Assembly: GCA_002914845.1 (NCBI GenBank) | Contig: JXTC01000502.1 | Span: 1-64,000 of the forward strand | Direction: 5' to 3' | Source of the DNA: Trema orientale | Lineage: Eukaryota > Streptophyta > Magnoliopsida > Rosales > Cannabaceae | DNA length: 64,000 nucleotides | In this document: positions 26,285 through 38,097 of the stretch, one piece after another | Position numbering within the stretch: position 1 is the first letter of the stretch | How the letters are laid out: every line of letters starts with the position of its first letter | Notes under the pieces: generated by a model | What the model saw: the letters and a program-made list of their open reading frames with translations, nothing else | The model's database searches: none | Told to the model about the DNA's origin: nothing | Position numbers and translations under genes: made by a program

Positions 26285-26640
26285 CATAAACCCAATTTTT
26301 TAGAGGAAAAGCCTGAAATTCCTTAATATTAGCTTTGTTAGAAAGGAAATGTAATTCTATTTTTTTTTTTTATAGTTAAGTCTCCGTTATTTTATTTGTG
26401 GCTTTTACGCATTCATTTTTAGATTTTCATTTTACGTTAATTCTTTTTAATATTTTCTATCTAATATTGTCGTTAATTAGCACTTACCCAAAACGTGCTC
26501 ATCTCAGTAGGGGTAAAATTTGAAACAAATAGAAAATACTATTTTTTTAAAAAAAAACTTGGGTTATCGTTTTCACTTAAGACGGAGGTAAGAAATTAAA
26601 AAATTTTATATGATTCCAATATGGATCTATTTTAATTTTC
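26285..26640. repeat. Direct repeat, right copy (pairs with 24740-25100)
   Basis: See the left copy. It ends in the shared ATTTTATATG.TTC..ATAT..ATCTA.TTTA block, after which the two diverge. Confidence 0.6.
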
Positions 26641-26826
26641 TTTTTTTTTTCAAGATAAATAATTAGCAATTTCCTCCCACTGCCACGTATATTTTTCCTC
26701 ATTTGCTTCATTAACAAAAAGTTTGTAGATATTTCTTTTTATTTTATTATTATTACTATAAAATAACATGATTGAGTAAAGTTTGTCTTCAATCAATTAA
26801 ACACGTTGATTTTGCACTTTTTTTTT

Positions 26827-27069
26827 AGTAATGTTATAGATATTTTAAAGTGCTAAGCACCATAAGAGGTGTTAGTCTTTTATTGGAAGATGGAATTAAT
26901 AAATTGGGACTCATACTAGGTCTCACCTGAAGTGTCATTTCATCTTCTAATGAAAATAAGACACAATGTTTTACTAAAAGATGGAATTAATAAATTGGAA
27001 CACATACGGGGTCTCACCTAAAGTGTCATTCCATCCTCCAATGAAAAAGTGACACCTCGTAGCATTACT
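26827..27069. mobile_element. MITE with an internal tandem duplication
   Basis: Ends AGTAATGTTA and TAGCATTACT are inverted copies with one mismatch. Both flanks hold a CTTTTTT-type stretch, which could be an 8-bp target duplication. Inside, a unit of about 95 bp beginning AAGATGGAATTAATAAATTGG is present twice in tandem. About 243 bp long, non-autonomous, possibly hAT-type. Confidence 0.55.
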
Positions 27070-28095
27070 CTTTTTTCAAAAGAATAAAAAACAAAAAGGA
27101 GCCCCGTTTGCCTTTACTACCATTATTGTGTCAAATAAATTTCATCTAGTTTTTTTCTTTTAAATTCTTTTCGTTGTCATATTGATATCAAACCTTCTTC
27201 GATTATTGCGTTTTAAAAAAAATATATATTGATGTCAAACCTCCCTAAAGTAAACTTCAATCCTTTTCCTTATGTAAGCTAAATTTATAATTATTAGACC
27301 AGTTTACAAGTTCATTAATTTCCATTATTAAATTTAAATAAAATTTTATCCTAATGAGAAACTGGAAAGAAAGTTCTTTATTTTTGTTTATATTTTTATT
27401 TTTGTTTATTCACTTTTCTTTTAGTTTGTCTTTTACATTTAACCCTATTTTAAAGATATGTTTTACGTGTATGTAAAGCAAATGTACTAATTGTCAATTA
27501 ATATATTAAAAAATTAATTTATTAATTATCACTTAAAAAAGTTTATAATATATAGCATTTTAAATAGCATTGTACATTATACTAAGAATACAAATTTAGT
27601 GTCAAATTTATTTTATTCGCTATTTTATGTATCAGCTATAACTTTAGCAATGATATTTGTGTTCGAGATGTTTATGGTTGTTATTTTTTCACTTTTGTTT
27701 TTGGTCCTTCTCCTTGTACTTTCAATTTTCAACAGATTTCTTCTCAATAATATATACTTATTCAGTTGAAGGATATTAATTAGAATGTTTCTTTTTTCTC
27801 TAATATTAGTTAGACTTTTGGTTATACGTATAACTTGATAACACATTTTCTAATGACGGACCACATGCCTTAGGCATGTGCCTTTACACTATGTATATAT
27901 ATATATGAGGACGGATGTAGTCCTCTTAACAAGTTACGTCCCATTCATGTTTTAACCAATGCAGTTCAGATTTTGACCAATATAAACGGGACTGGTCCTT
28001 CGAGGTACTACATCTATGGCATATATATATATATATGTATTTATATATTTTGTGCTGCTATATAAAACAAAAGAAAAATAGAAGGGTCAGATCTT
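27070..28095. other. Intergenic, AT-rich
   Basis: No supported gene. It includes short TA runs near 27893 and 28020 and a small palindrome around ACATGCCTTAGGCATGT (27864-27880). Confidence 0.5.
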
Positions 28096-29853
28096 GGTAT
28101 GAAAAGCTTAACCAGCTCCTACTCTCAAAAAAGCTTAATGGGTATTAAATATGCGGAAAGAAGCTTCACCAAACCACTCGTGTTAGTAAATATGCTCCAT
28201 GAGAAAAAACAAATTGTGGATGCTAACAGAAATAACAGATTTCTTAGTCAGAGGCCATTGTATCTGGTTGCCATCCCAAAAAAGAGGAAGGGATATCTTT
28301 AGCTTGTTTTGTTTCCATTTAGGTCGACACTTATCTAGAAGTCTCTTTTAGTCGTACCAAATTTGGCTTCAAACTCATCATCTGACAGATATGCCTAAAA
28401 ACAACCAGAAGCAGAAAAATCATATTGAGTTACCAGACACCACTAGATTGAAACAGATTCCACAAGTGAAAGAGTATATATGTTAAGCCAATAGGAAAAG
28501 AATTTGACTAGAACTGAGGCTTTACCTCTCTTTTGGTCACGTCTATGCCTGTCACTGAATTACTAGAAACTACTTTTAGTCTTCCATATGGGTATATTAA
28601 CAAGCTTATATGTTACCGCCAGCCTCATTTCCCGATCCTTAGTTGCCAGGAGTACCATGATGAGGAGACTCGGGAAAGAGTCCCCTGACATTTGGAATTG
28701 GACTAGATTAAAGACGATTAGTTGGAGACTTCCAGTTTGAGCTTAAAGCATTGGATGCTGGAGATGGACTTCATCCCCGGCTATTGGAACCCCCAGACCT
28801 GCCTCTCAAGCCATCTGGGGTAGTCTCCCTTGAGTATGCTTTCCACAAGTTTTTATACGTGCCTGTTCAATTTGTTGAGGACAAAGAATAAAGCTCGTCT
28901 TGCAACAGGGGAAAAGAAAAATATTCCAGAGCCAGATTAGTGTAAAAGGATCTAACACCTTATAGTAGCGAATAGGATAACACAGAATATTTGGTTTTTT
29001 CCCAAGGCTTTTAGAACAGCTGGTTTCATATTTAGCCACCATAGTAGAAAATTAATTATTTTGGGGGTTCGGGTATTACAGTATGATAGGACACAAAGAA
29101 ATAAGTTTGAAAGAATGATATAATTTTTTATAGACAGAGAAAGCATAGAACTTCATTTAGTATTTTATAAAGATGTAAGAAAATCTTCATCTCATGGGGA
29201 GTGATCACTTACTTCTAAACTTTGTGGTTTTCCCTTGAACTTAGCCAGCTTTCACTCAAATGAGTTGCCATGCATTTATAAGCAGAAAAAGAGTTAAAAT
29301 TAATCTGATGGCTGCATGACCACATTTTTCACTAGAAATCAAAGTAACTATTTAGTGATATTTTTCTTCATGTGACTTGGACTACAACTAGACTAGACAT
29401 TTCACGTGAGAAAATTGTTTTTCAAACTCAAAAATTTCCGGCCGGCCGGTCAGGATTCAAATTAGTTTATGCACAAATTCTTTTGATTAATTTATCGCGT
29501 TGATGTTAGAAGGACAACTTTCACAAAGCGATAGGCCCGCCCGTTATTTGTCTAATGGTACTCTTATTCCTATTGGATTTAGCTTTAGTAACAATTAGAT
29601 TTGACCTTGGATATACTCTCATTCCCCAAAATAATGTCCTCAGAATTCGATCTCTCAACTCATTAATTGAGAATCTTTTCAGACTCCCGGTAGCAAAACC
29701 ACTGATAGGCTATATTAGGAGTTAATCATCATGGCCTGTTTCAAGAAGGGGAATGCTCTTACATTTGCCTTTGAGGAATCCCATTCAAAGAAATGAGTGA
29801 AGAATGGCGATTCTTGCCCTACAATAAAATATAGATCAGAATCTTCACTGATA

Positions 29854-30033
29854 CAGATGGAGCTACAAATTTAATCCATGTGAGAGAAATATCAAATGTA
29901 CTTCAATTATAAGAAGACCTAATTCAAAACTTGGATTGCATACTTAAAATTTTATAAATTTAGAGGGAGCAAAAGCTACATTTACATGAAGCAAAGCAAA
30001 GACTAGTTTTAGAAAAAAATTCACATGCTACTT

Positions 30034-30077
<44 letters not shown>

Positions 30078-30119
30078 GGAATTGCGCCCCTTTGGTCCCC
30101 ATGTGGCTCTGCCTCTGAC
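29854..30119. mobile_element. hAT-like MITE inside villin fragment A
   Basis: It splits an exon-derived stretch that is continuous in the intact VLN1 gene. The left end is CAGATGGAGCTACA; the right end reads TGTGGCTCTGCCTCTG, a weak inverted match. Flanks CACTGATA and CATTGATA look like an 8-bp target duplication with one change, as expected for the hAT superfamily. It includes the AT microsatellite at 30037-30076. Confidence 0.6.
30037..30076. repeat. AT dinucleotide microsatellite
   Basis: About 19 uninterrupted TA units, inside the MITE at 29854-30119. Confidence 0.95.
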
Positions 30120-30281
30120 CATTGATAGTCTTTCAGCAAGTACGTCTGTCTCTAAAAATTTCTGCCAAAACAAGTATTTTGATGAACAGAAAAAGGTTAA
30201 AAAATCAAACTAAGGTCGAGAGTAGAACTCAAGTATAAAAGGTTTTAATATTTAAAAACATTGAATTTCAAATGTGGGATT

Positions 30282-31803
30282 TGTGATAACCCATATAGGT
30301 TAAAAAATAATAATAATAATAATAAATAAATAAAAAGGGCAAAAGACAAATAGACCAAAGGTTTAGTTAATTAAGTAAAGACAATTCCGTAATTTTAAAA
30401 ACTAGGAAACCCTATATGTATCATCTTTCAGAGTCTGACAGAAGAAAAAAAAAATTTGATGCTCTACAGAATGAGAGGAGAACGGCTGAGAGGCTTAGGA
30501 GAAGAGGAAGGATTACAAGAAGGTTAATTTTTCAATTCTCTAAGATAAAGAACTCCTCCCCATCAATTGTCAATCTATTATTTGAAAATTTTGGGATTAA
30601 TCCATCATCTAGGGTTTAGTATTCTTTAAGTATCTTTTTATTTCAGCCATGATTCTAGGAATGATTTATATTTTGAGTGATTACTCTCACTGTAAGGTTT
30701 AAAATAAGACTAAAATTACGTAATTTGGATGTCTGGATTAAAAGTTATAGATTTTTGAGTTTTGGTCTGAGATTGTAAAATACAACAGAGGTTACAACTG
30801 ATTTTTAGTAGCTTCTGATAGTCTAATAGGGCATATTTAGTATGGTTGGAAAGCTTATCGAAAAAACTTTCCAGCGATATATAATTTGTTAAAAACGGAC
30901 TTAAAATCATAGAGATATAGCCTTTTGAAATGAACACTACGAATCTGAAAAATTTTTGTAAATCTCAACATTTAGAGTATAACATGGTAGCGGCTTGTTT
31001 GGCTTTGTGGGACCTACCTATAGGCCCTACAGCCATGTTTTTGGCACTTTTAGGACTCCTATCATTTGTAAAAATTATACTCCAAGTTTCACAATTTTTA
31101 TAATTAATTTAGAATTGTTATGAGTTTTGATGTCGAGGTTATGCAAGATAGTATAACGAACGTATCAAGTGTGTATGGGCAATGGGTTAGACATTGTGTT
31201 AGGTATAATTTAATGTACCTATTAAGTATTTAATGTTCATATATGATTCTTGTTATAATTATAGGTTCTTGTGGTAGCTAGCAAATTGTTGTTAGATTGG
31301 TTGATACTGTTGTTGAATGATTCAAGAGTTTATCACTTTTTGAACCATATTGAATATGAATGTGTTAAAAATACTCTTCAGTTGACTATGTAATGTGGAC
31401 CTATTCCACAGGGGTTAAATGTGGACGATACGTACTAAATATGGACCTAGCTACAAGAGTTAAATAAATGTAGAACTAGCTATAGGGATTAAATGTAGTA
31501 AATGTGGACCTAACCACAAGGGTTAAGTGTGGTCATAGTCATCTAAAAACTGTAAAGTAGAATTTGAAAGTGTTACTAGCTTTTGAATGAGATTGAAACT
31601 TTAGGTTTGAAATCTATTATATTTTTGTAAATTTGTTTCTGACCGATTTCACATGTTATATTGAAAGATATTAGTTTTGAAATTGAGTTGTTCAAAATAA
31701 AATGTTTACGAAATGTTTCAAATAGCATATGCTTGATCCAACAAGTAAAAATTGAGTTGTGGGCATGTGACGGTTGCCATATCCTTGGTCTTGGGGCATG
31801 ATA
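30282..31803. mobile_element. Solo LTR, about 1.52 kb
   Basis: It starts TGTGATAACCC and ends GGGGCATGATA, with GGATT on both sides (30277-30281 and 31804-31808). There is no internal coding region. Length and ends resemble LTRs of the Tekay/Del branch of plant Gypsy elements. It contains a degenerate repeat of about 30 bp (TGTGGACCTA..CCACA.GGGTTAA) at 31389-31545. The same junction in the paralogous block at 36370 lacks it, which confirms it as an insertion. The final base pair is TA instead of the usual CA. Confidence 0.8.
31389..31545. repeat. Short degenerate tandem repeat in the solo LTR
   Basis: About four to five imperfect units of roughly 30 bp around TGTGGACCTA.C.ACA.GGGTTAA. Confidence 0.6.
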
Positions 31804-32562
31804 GGATTAGAGTATAAAGACAAAAAATAAGAGGATCATAAAAACAGAGAATACAGATAGACAATTCAGAGAAAAGAGTTAACTTTATAATTCATTCATT
31901 AGTTTGGAAAGTACATGGCTAAGCCTATTTATATAGATAGGCGTCGAACAAAACTAAAGAAAATAGACAATTTCTAAAAACTAACGGAACAGAAAAACAT
32001 AAATCTAATTACTCAAACTAGGAAAACATAAATCTAATTACTCAAACTTGAATAAAACCTAGTAATAGTAATAGATTCTACTAATACTAGTAGTGATAAT
32101 AATATTTCCTATTATTTTATTCCTTCCATATATAAATCTCAGCCTCAACCGGTTCATCTCAAAGTCAAGGTTTGGGTCAGCAGCAGGTGTCCTCATCAAC
32201 ATTCCTTAACATGGCCTTTAGCATGACAAGCAGGGCAGTTATTCAATAAACCACGTGGATTGAACCAATCATTGTCGTCGTCGCCGCCGTCGTCTTCATC
32301 TTCAAACAAAGGACGTGGATTGAAACTACGATCGAACTCAGGAGCAGGAGGAGCTTCGACTTTAAACCTCTTAGTCATATCATTGTTGTTGTTGTAAGCA
32401 TTAAGAGGCCACCTAGTAGTCTGGTCATATTGGGGTACTTGTGGACGGTAATTCTGGTGCTGGTAGTGCTGCGGGGCCATGACTCCTCTTTTTCCCGTTG
32501 GCGCGACCAAAGTAGTAAAAGGTGGTGGTGGTGGTGGTGGTGGTGGTCCAGGAGGGAGAGAG

Positions 32563-32593
<31 letters not shown>

Positions 32594-33278
32594 CCGCAAA
32601 ATACTCATGACGACGACTGTTATTTTCCCATTGAATCCTGTCGATTCGTGTGTTGACGGCCTCGGAAAACTTAGCCATCTCATTCAGCAAATTAATGTGC
32701 GTAGTATTGACGGCGTTGGTTAATTCAAGGACTAGAGCGCGCAGTTCAGCAAATTTCTCGTCATTAGCGGCTTGAGCTTCCCCAAACAGTTGTACCAATT
32801 CATTCATATCCATGGTGAAGGTGAAGGATTTTAAAAGGGCAGAATAGAACAGAGGAACAGAATTAGGCTGTATAGGATTGGAGTAGAAAAATAGATAAAT
32901 AAGAGAATAGGTAGAAAGTGTAGAAGGAAGAGTGGAGAATTGGGGAGAATTCAGAGAAAATTATGGAGAGTCGAAACTTTATGACCTGATGAATGATGAA
33001 TAATAACAATGTAGCTTAACCTTATTTATATAGACAAGTGTTGGAGTTGGACTCAACTAAGGAAAAGTAACAATTCCTAGAAGAGGGAGGAAATATAAAT
33101 CTAATTAGTCAAATTTAAATAAAATAATAGATAAGTATTGGACATAATTAAGGAAAATAGACAATTTTTAAAAAATCGAAGAAAGTAGGAAACATAAATC
33201 TAATGACTAAAAATTAAATAATAAAAATATTCTAGATAATATTTTTAAGAATAATAAACTCTAAATTGTTCCGCATCA
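31804..33278 (-). mobile_element. Short LTR element with a gag-like ORF (copy 1)
   Basis: Two directly repeated ends, about 31804-32130 and 32871-33278, flank an internal part of about 740 bp. On the minus strand the LTRs start TGATG and end near CTCTAATCC. They share the blocks ATAAATAGGCTTAGC, ATTAGATTTATG and AATTGTCTATTTTC. Size and structure fit a small non-autonomous LTR element (TRIM/SMART-like, or a gag-bearing TR-GAG type). A second copy lies at 36371-37903. No protease, RT or integrase is present. The LTRs have diverged clearly, so the insertion is old. Confidence 0.75.
32196..32813 (-). CDS. Gag-like ORF of short LTR element copy 1, 205 aa
   Basis: The single open frame of the element. 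Residues 1-65 look like an alpha-helical, possibly coiled-coil segment ('[19 protein letters not shown]'). They are followed by an Ala-Pro and poly-Pro tract (about 74-98), a Gln/Tyr/Asn-rich part, an acidic stretch, and a C-terminal cysteine-histidine motif CPACHAKGHVKEC (CX2CX4HX3C). That motif is one residue shorter than a standard retroviral zinc knuckle. I do not recognise the family. A gag-derived product is inferred from its position between LTRs and from the terminal motif. Confidence 0.6.
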
Positions 33279-34480
33279 TTTTCCATATGTGATTTTGATA
33301 ATTTCCTTTCGTCAACTTTAATCAACAAACTTTTAGCTAAATAAACACGCATGGTGCATTATCGATCAACCATAGACATTAGTTTGGCAAATTTTTTAAA
33401 GCTAGTTATTTTTCTATAGGTGATTCTACCGTGGCATAATCCACATTTTTAGGAAAATTATGGGGATTACGAGACTTTTTTACTTTTCTAGGAGCAAAAA
33501 TTTATATTTGTAGCAACTTTTAGAGAGAGAAAAATACTCATTCGGAAAAGTTATTATGTAATACTAAATGGTGTGATCACCTGTTAAAATTTTTGACAGA
33601 TTGTGATCTCAATTTTGTTTTCAATTGTTTTTTCTTTTGAAGGAAATTTTATTTTCCATTGTTACTAACTTCTTGATTAAAAATAGTCACGATTTGTGAC
33701 TCGTGATCACAATTTTGGGACTCCGGGTCACAGTATGTTTTACATCGTTCCGAACATTGTGATATTATGTTACCGTAATTTCTATAATCTTGACATATTA
33801 TTGTGATTTGTGACTCTAGTCTTGTTGCCAATTTTACAAAAGGAAGATAAATATATATAACCTATTGGCCAACAATGGCTTAATAATATTTGTCTAATAC
33901 AAATCTAATTTTACAAGAAAAATTATGATATTTTCTAGTAGTAATATATGCGATACCAATCATTATAATTTTGTATTATGTAACTCTTAACTTTGATATG
34001 TGACTGCTAGTTACAAATTTGTGCCTATCTTATTTTCCTCAGGGTATTTTAGTCTTTTGGCTTCTCTGGGACTCCTAGAAATGTAATTCTGAAAAACACT
34101 CCTTGAAATGTAAAATGGAGGTAAAACACTCATATTCCCCTTAATTTCCCACATTTTTAATGTTGAATCCCCGTTGATGCTTTCTTTCTAATTCGAATCC
34201 GTTTCTCTCTAATTCGGTATGTGGAATCCCCGTAGATGCTTTCTTTGTAAGTCTACAAACCTCTCAAACGTTTACTCATATACAACTTACAACATACAAC
34301 TTATGAATTTGAATGCTAGAATTCTATAGGCTTCACAAAATTATTTTTAGTTTTCTCAAACGATTCGAAATCTAAATACTTACCCTTGGCCAATCTTCAA
34401 TGAGAGTACTTCTCACTTCTCAGTTATCAACAAGTAGGACCAGTGATGAGTGCAAAAAATATATATTGTGCCGCTATATA
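33279..34480. other. Intergenic downstream of VLN1
   Basis: No supported gene. The stretch 33690-33830 has several short GTGACTCGTGATCAC-type palindromic phrases, similar in flavour to the MITE at 7535-7821, but no ends could be defined. Confidence 0.45.
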
Positions 34481-34575
34481 AAAGGGGAAAACAACAATGG
34501 TACATCAAATATCAAGTCTTGGCATGAAAAGATTGACCAGCTCCTACTCCCCAAAAGAAAGCCTCATATCTTGCT

Positions 34576-37500
34576 CTAGAAAAGATGAAGGGACATCTTT
34601 AGCTTGTTTTGTTTCCATTTAGGAAGCTTGTAGAAGTCTCGTTTTGTCATTCCAAATTTGGCTTCAAACTCATCATCTGATAGATATGCCTAAAACCAAC
34701 CAGAAGAAGAAAAATCATATTGAGTTACCAGACACCACTAGATTGAAACAGATTCCACAAGGGAAAGAGTACATGTTATGCCAACAGGAAAAGAAATCGA
34801 CTAGAATCTAGGCCAGATGAGTACAAACGGAAGTACCTCTCTTTTGGTCACGTCGATGCCTGTTACAGGATCACTAGAAACCACTTTTAGTCTTTCATAT
34901 GGGTATATTAACAAGTTTATGTTACTGCCAGCCTCATTTCCATCAGCCTGAGCAGAACCTGCATTCTCAGTAGGTGATCTTATCTCTATTGTTGGAGAAC
35001 CTGAAGATAACAATGACAGAAGTGATTTATAAACAGGAAAAGAGGTACAGATAACTATTCATACAACTCCATTTTTAGATGAAGGGCAAAAAGGAGATCA
35101 TGAGTTTGTGTGAATCGTGGTTCGAAATCCAATGACTACACAAAGAGCACACTTCTTTTGCTCAATTTTTACTTTGGACTTTCTTCTTGTTCTCTTAAGC
35201 ATTCATCATCTTCTAAATTGTTACTACACATTGATTTATGATAACAAGTACATGCTGACTCAGGATCCTTAGTTTCCAGGAGTACCATGAGGAGGAGAAT
35301 CGGGAAAGAGTCTCCTGACAGTTGGAATTGGACTAGATTGGAGATGATTTGTTGGAGACTTCCAGTTTGTGCTTGAAGTATTGGATGCAGGAGATGGACT
35401 TCTTCCCCGGCCATTGGAACTCGCAGACCTGCTTCTCAAGCCATCTGGGGTTGTCTCCCTTGAGTAAGCTTTCCACGAGTTTCTTATAGGTGCCTGTTTA
35501 ATTTGTTGAGGGCAACACGGCAAAGAATAAAACTTGTCTTGCATAAGGGGAAAGTAAAATATTCAAGAGCCATATTAGTATAAAGCATCTAACACCTTGT
35601 ATTAACTTGGAAAACATAGAATTTTTGTTTTTTTCGTATTTTTTTTGTTTTTTGTTTTTTTTTCGTTTTTTTTTTTTTTTTTCAATGGCGTTAGATCCGG
35701 TGGTTGCATACTTAGCCACCTTGGTAGGTAATTAATTATTTTGGTGGGTTGAGAGCTACAGTATGATAGGGAACAAAGAGATTCATTTGTAAGAGCAATA
35801 AGGAACCAAAACAAACAATATAAATACAATAAAACAGAAAGCATAATATTACTTATTAAGACATGGAAAGCATAGAACTTCACTTAGGATTTTATAAAGA
35901 TGTAAAAAACTCTTCATCATCTCATGGGAGTCACTTACTTCTAGACTTTGTGGCTTTCCCTTCAACTTAGCCAGCTTTCGCTCAAATGAGTTGCCATGCA
36001 TCTGTAAGCAGAAAATTGAGTTCAAATTAGTCCGATGGTGTTTTTTCTGGAAATCAAGGTAACTGTTTCGTGGTATTTTTCTTCATGTGGCTTGGACTAC
36101 AGCTAGAGTAGACATTCAAGATGGGGACTGCTCTTACATTTGCCTTTGAGGAATCCCATACAAAGAAACGAGTGAAGAACGGCGGTTCTTGCCCTTCAGT
36201 AACAATATAGATCGGAGTCTCCACAGATAGCCCTTCAGCAAGTACATCTGTCTCCAGAAATTTCTGCTAGGTCCAAGTATTTTGATATATAGAAAAAGGT
36301 TCAGAAAACAAACTAAGGTAGAGACCTCAAGCATGAAAGGTTTTAGCATTCAAAAAAAGTGAATTTCAAACATTAGGATTAGAGTAGGAAGATGACAGAA
36401 ACAAAGAGAATTTGGATAGAAAATAGAAGCACGGGTAGAAGCTTTAAAAAAAAAAAAAAAAAAAAAAAAAGATTGAGAACTCAGATAAAAGTTACAATTT
36501 ATTCATTAAGTCTGAAAGGTAATAACATAGCTAAGCCTATTTACAGAAAAATACACAATTACTAGATACTGGAAACATAAATCTAGTTACTCAAACTTGA
36601 ATAAAACCTAAAAACTTCTAAATAATACTAGTAATAATATTCCTAAATTATTTCTACTCCACATCATCAATCTCTATCTAAGTCTCAACTGGATCATCCT
36701 CAAAGTCATGNAAAGGTAATAACATAGCTAAGCCTATTTACAGAAAAAATACACAATTACTAGATACTGGAAACATAAATCTAGTTACTCAAACTTGAAT
36801 AAAACCTAAAAAATTCTAAATAATACTAGTAATAATATTCCTAAATTATTTCTACTCCACATCATCAATCTCTATCTAAGTCTCAACTGGATCATCCTCA
36901 AAGTCATGATAGTCAGCAGCAGCAGTAGCAGGTTGTCCTCATCAACAGGCCTTAAAATGGGCTTTGGCATGGCAATTATACCAGTCATTCAATAACCCAT
37001 GTGGAGGAGGAGCTTCGACTCTAACCCTCTTAGCCAAATCATTGTCGTTGCGAGTATAAAGAGGACTAATAGTAGTCTGGTCATATTGGTGTTGTCCTGG
37101 ATGGTAAATCTGGTGCTGTGGGGCCATGATGAGTCTTCCTTTTCCTTTCGGTGCGACCAAAGGAAAAGGTGGTGATGGTGGTGGTGGTGGTGGTGGTCTT
37201 CTAAGGGGGAGAGAAGGAGGAGCAGTGGCATGAGTATTTTTTTCCAATTGAATCTTATCGATTCGTGCGTTAACGTTCTCGGAAAACTTAGTCATCTCAT
37301 TCAGCAAACTAGTCTGCATGGTATAGACGGTGTTGGTTAAATCAAGCACTAGAGCGCGCAGTTCAGCAAATTTCTCATCATTAGCAGCTTGAGCTTCCCG
37401 AAAAAGTCGTTCCAATTCATTCACATTCATATTTATGATGGAGGAGAGATAAAAATCAAGCTCTGGTGTTTTCTGTGAACCTCTTAGAAAATTTGTGGAT

Positions 37501-38063
37501 TTTCAATAAAGGAAGAAAAAACTTGAAAGGGTAGACAGAGGAACAGCAATTGACGTAAGGATTAGAGTATAAAGATAAGAGAATTGATAGAGAATTTGAA
37601 TTAGAAAATAGAAGAAAGGATGTAGAATTAGAGGGAATTTAGAGAAAACGTTGGGACGACCCAAAACTCTTATAACTCGCAGGTCTGAAGAATAATAACA
37701 CAGCTAACCCTATTTCTCTAATAACACAGCTAACCCTATTTATAGAGAAATGTTTGAACATTTAAGGAAAGTAGACAATTTTTAGAAGCCGACGAAAAAA
37801 GGAAACAAAATTCTAGTCAATTACTCAAAATGAAATAAAACTTACTAATGAAAATATCGTAAATAATAATATTAATAGTAACAACCGTAAATTATTCCCA
37901 TCAATCACCATATGTGGTTTCTTAGTGGCCAACCGTGTATTGGCTCCTCTGCCCGCAATTATTAATTAACTACATTATAGACTAAGACCTGAACGAAATC
38001 TGATACATACTTGAGCCTTTTGATAGCAGGTCATATAAGAAAAGTCGTTAAATACGAGCTTTT

Positions 38064-38097
<34 letters not shown>

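Larger units (their letters stand above)
28100..30281 (-). pseudogene. Decayed 3' fragment of VLN1 (fragment A)
   Basis: It matches the last five coding exons of the intact VLN1 gene in order. The headpiece exon is at about 28290-28400, the preceding exon at about 28526-28610, the linker exon at 28650-28850, the 'HGNSFERKL' exon near 29205-29275, and the [14 protein letters not shown] exon from 29755 to about 30175. The headpiece frame is lost after 'TKRDF', where a short extra stretch precedes the PKWKQNKLK text. The last exon is split by a MITE (29854-30119). No upstream villin exons accompany it. The fragment resembles VLN1 more closely than the 20-kb fragment does, so the copy is younger. 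Confidence 0.88.
36371..37903 (-). mobile_element. Short LTR element with a gag-like ORF (copy 2), in VLN1 intron 17
   Basis: Same structure as 31804-33278. LTRs are at about 36371-36666 and 37555-37903, with the gag-like ORF between. It has the same orientation as VLN1. The apparent size is inflated by about 200 bp because a segment is given twice around a single N at 36711. Sequence to the left of the element (GAATTTCAAA) matches sequence left of copy 1's solo LTR, so both copies descend from one insertion in a villin intron that was later duplicated. Confidence 0.75.

Noticed and set aside
30416-30619. Arginine-rich 67-codon frame
   Set aside because: It lies inside the solo LTR and shows no family; arginine comes from GAG/AGA-rich sequence.
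32375-32723. Open frames on other frames and strands of the short LTR element (poly-Leu, poly-Trp)
   Set aside because: They are frame shadows of the poly-proline tract in the gag-like ORF.
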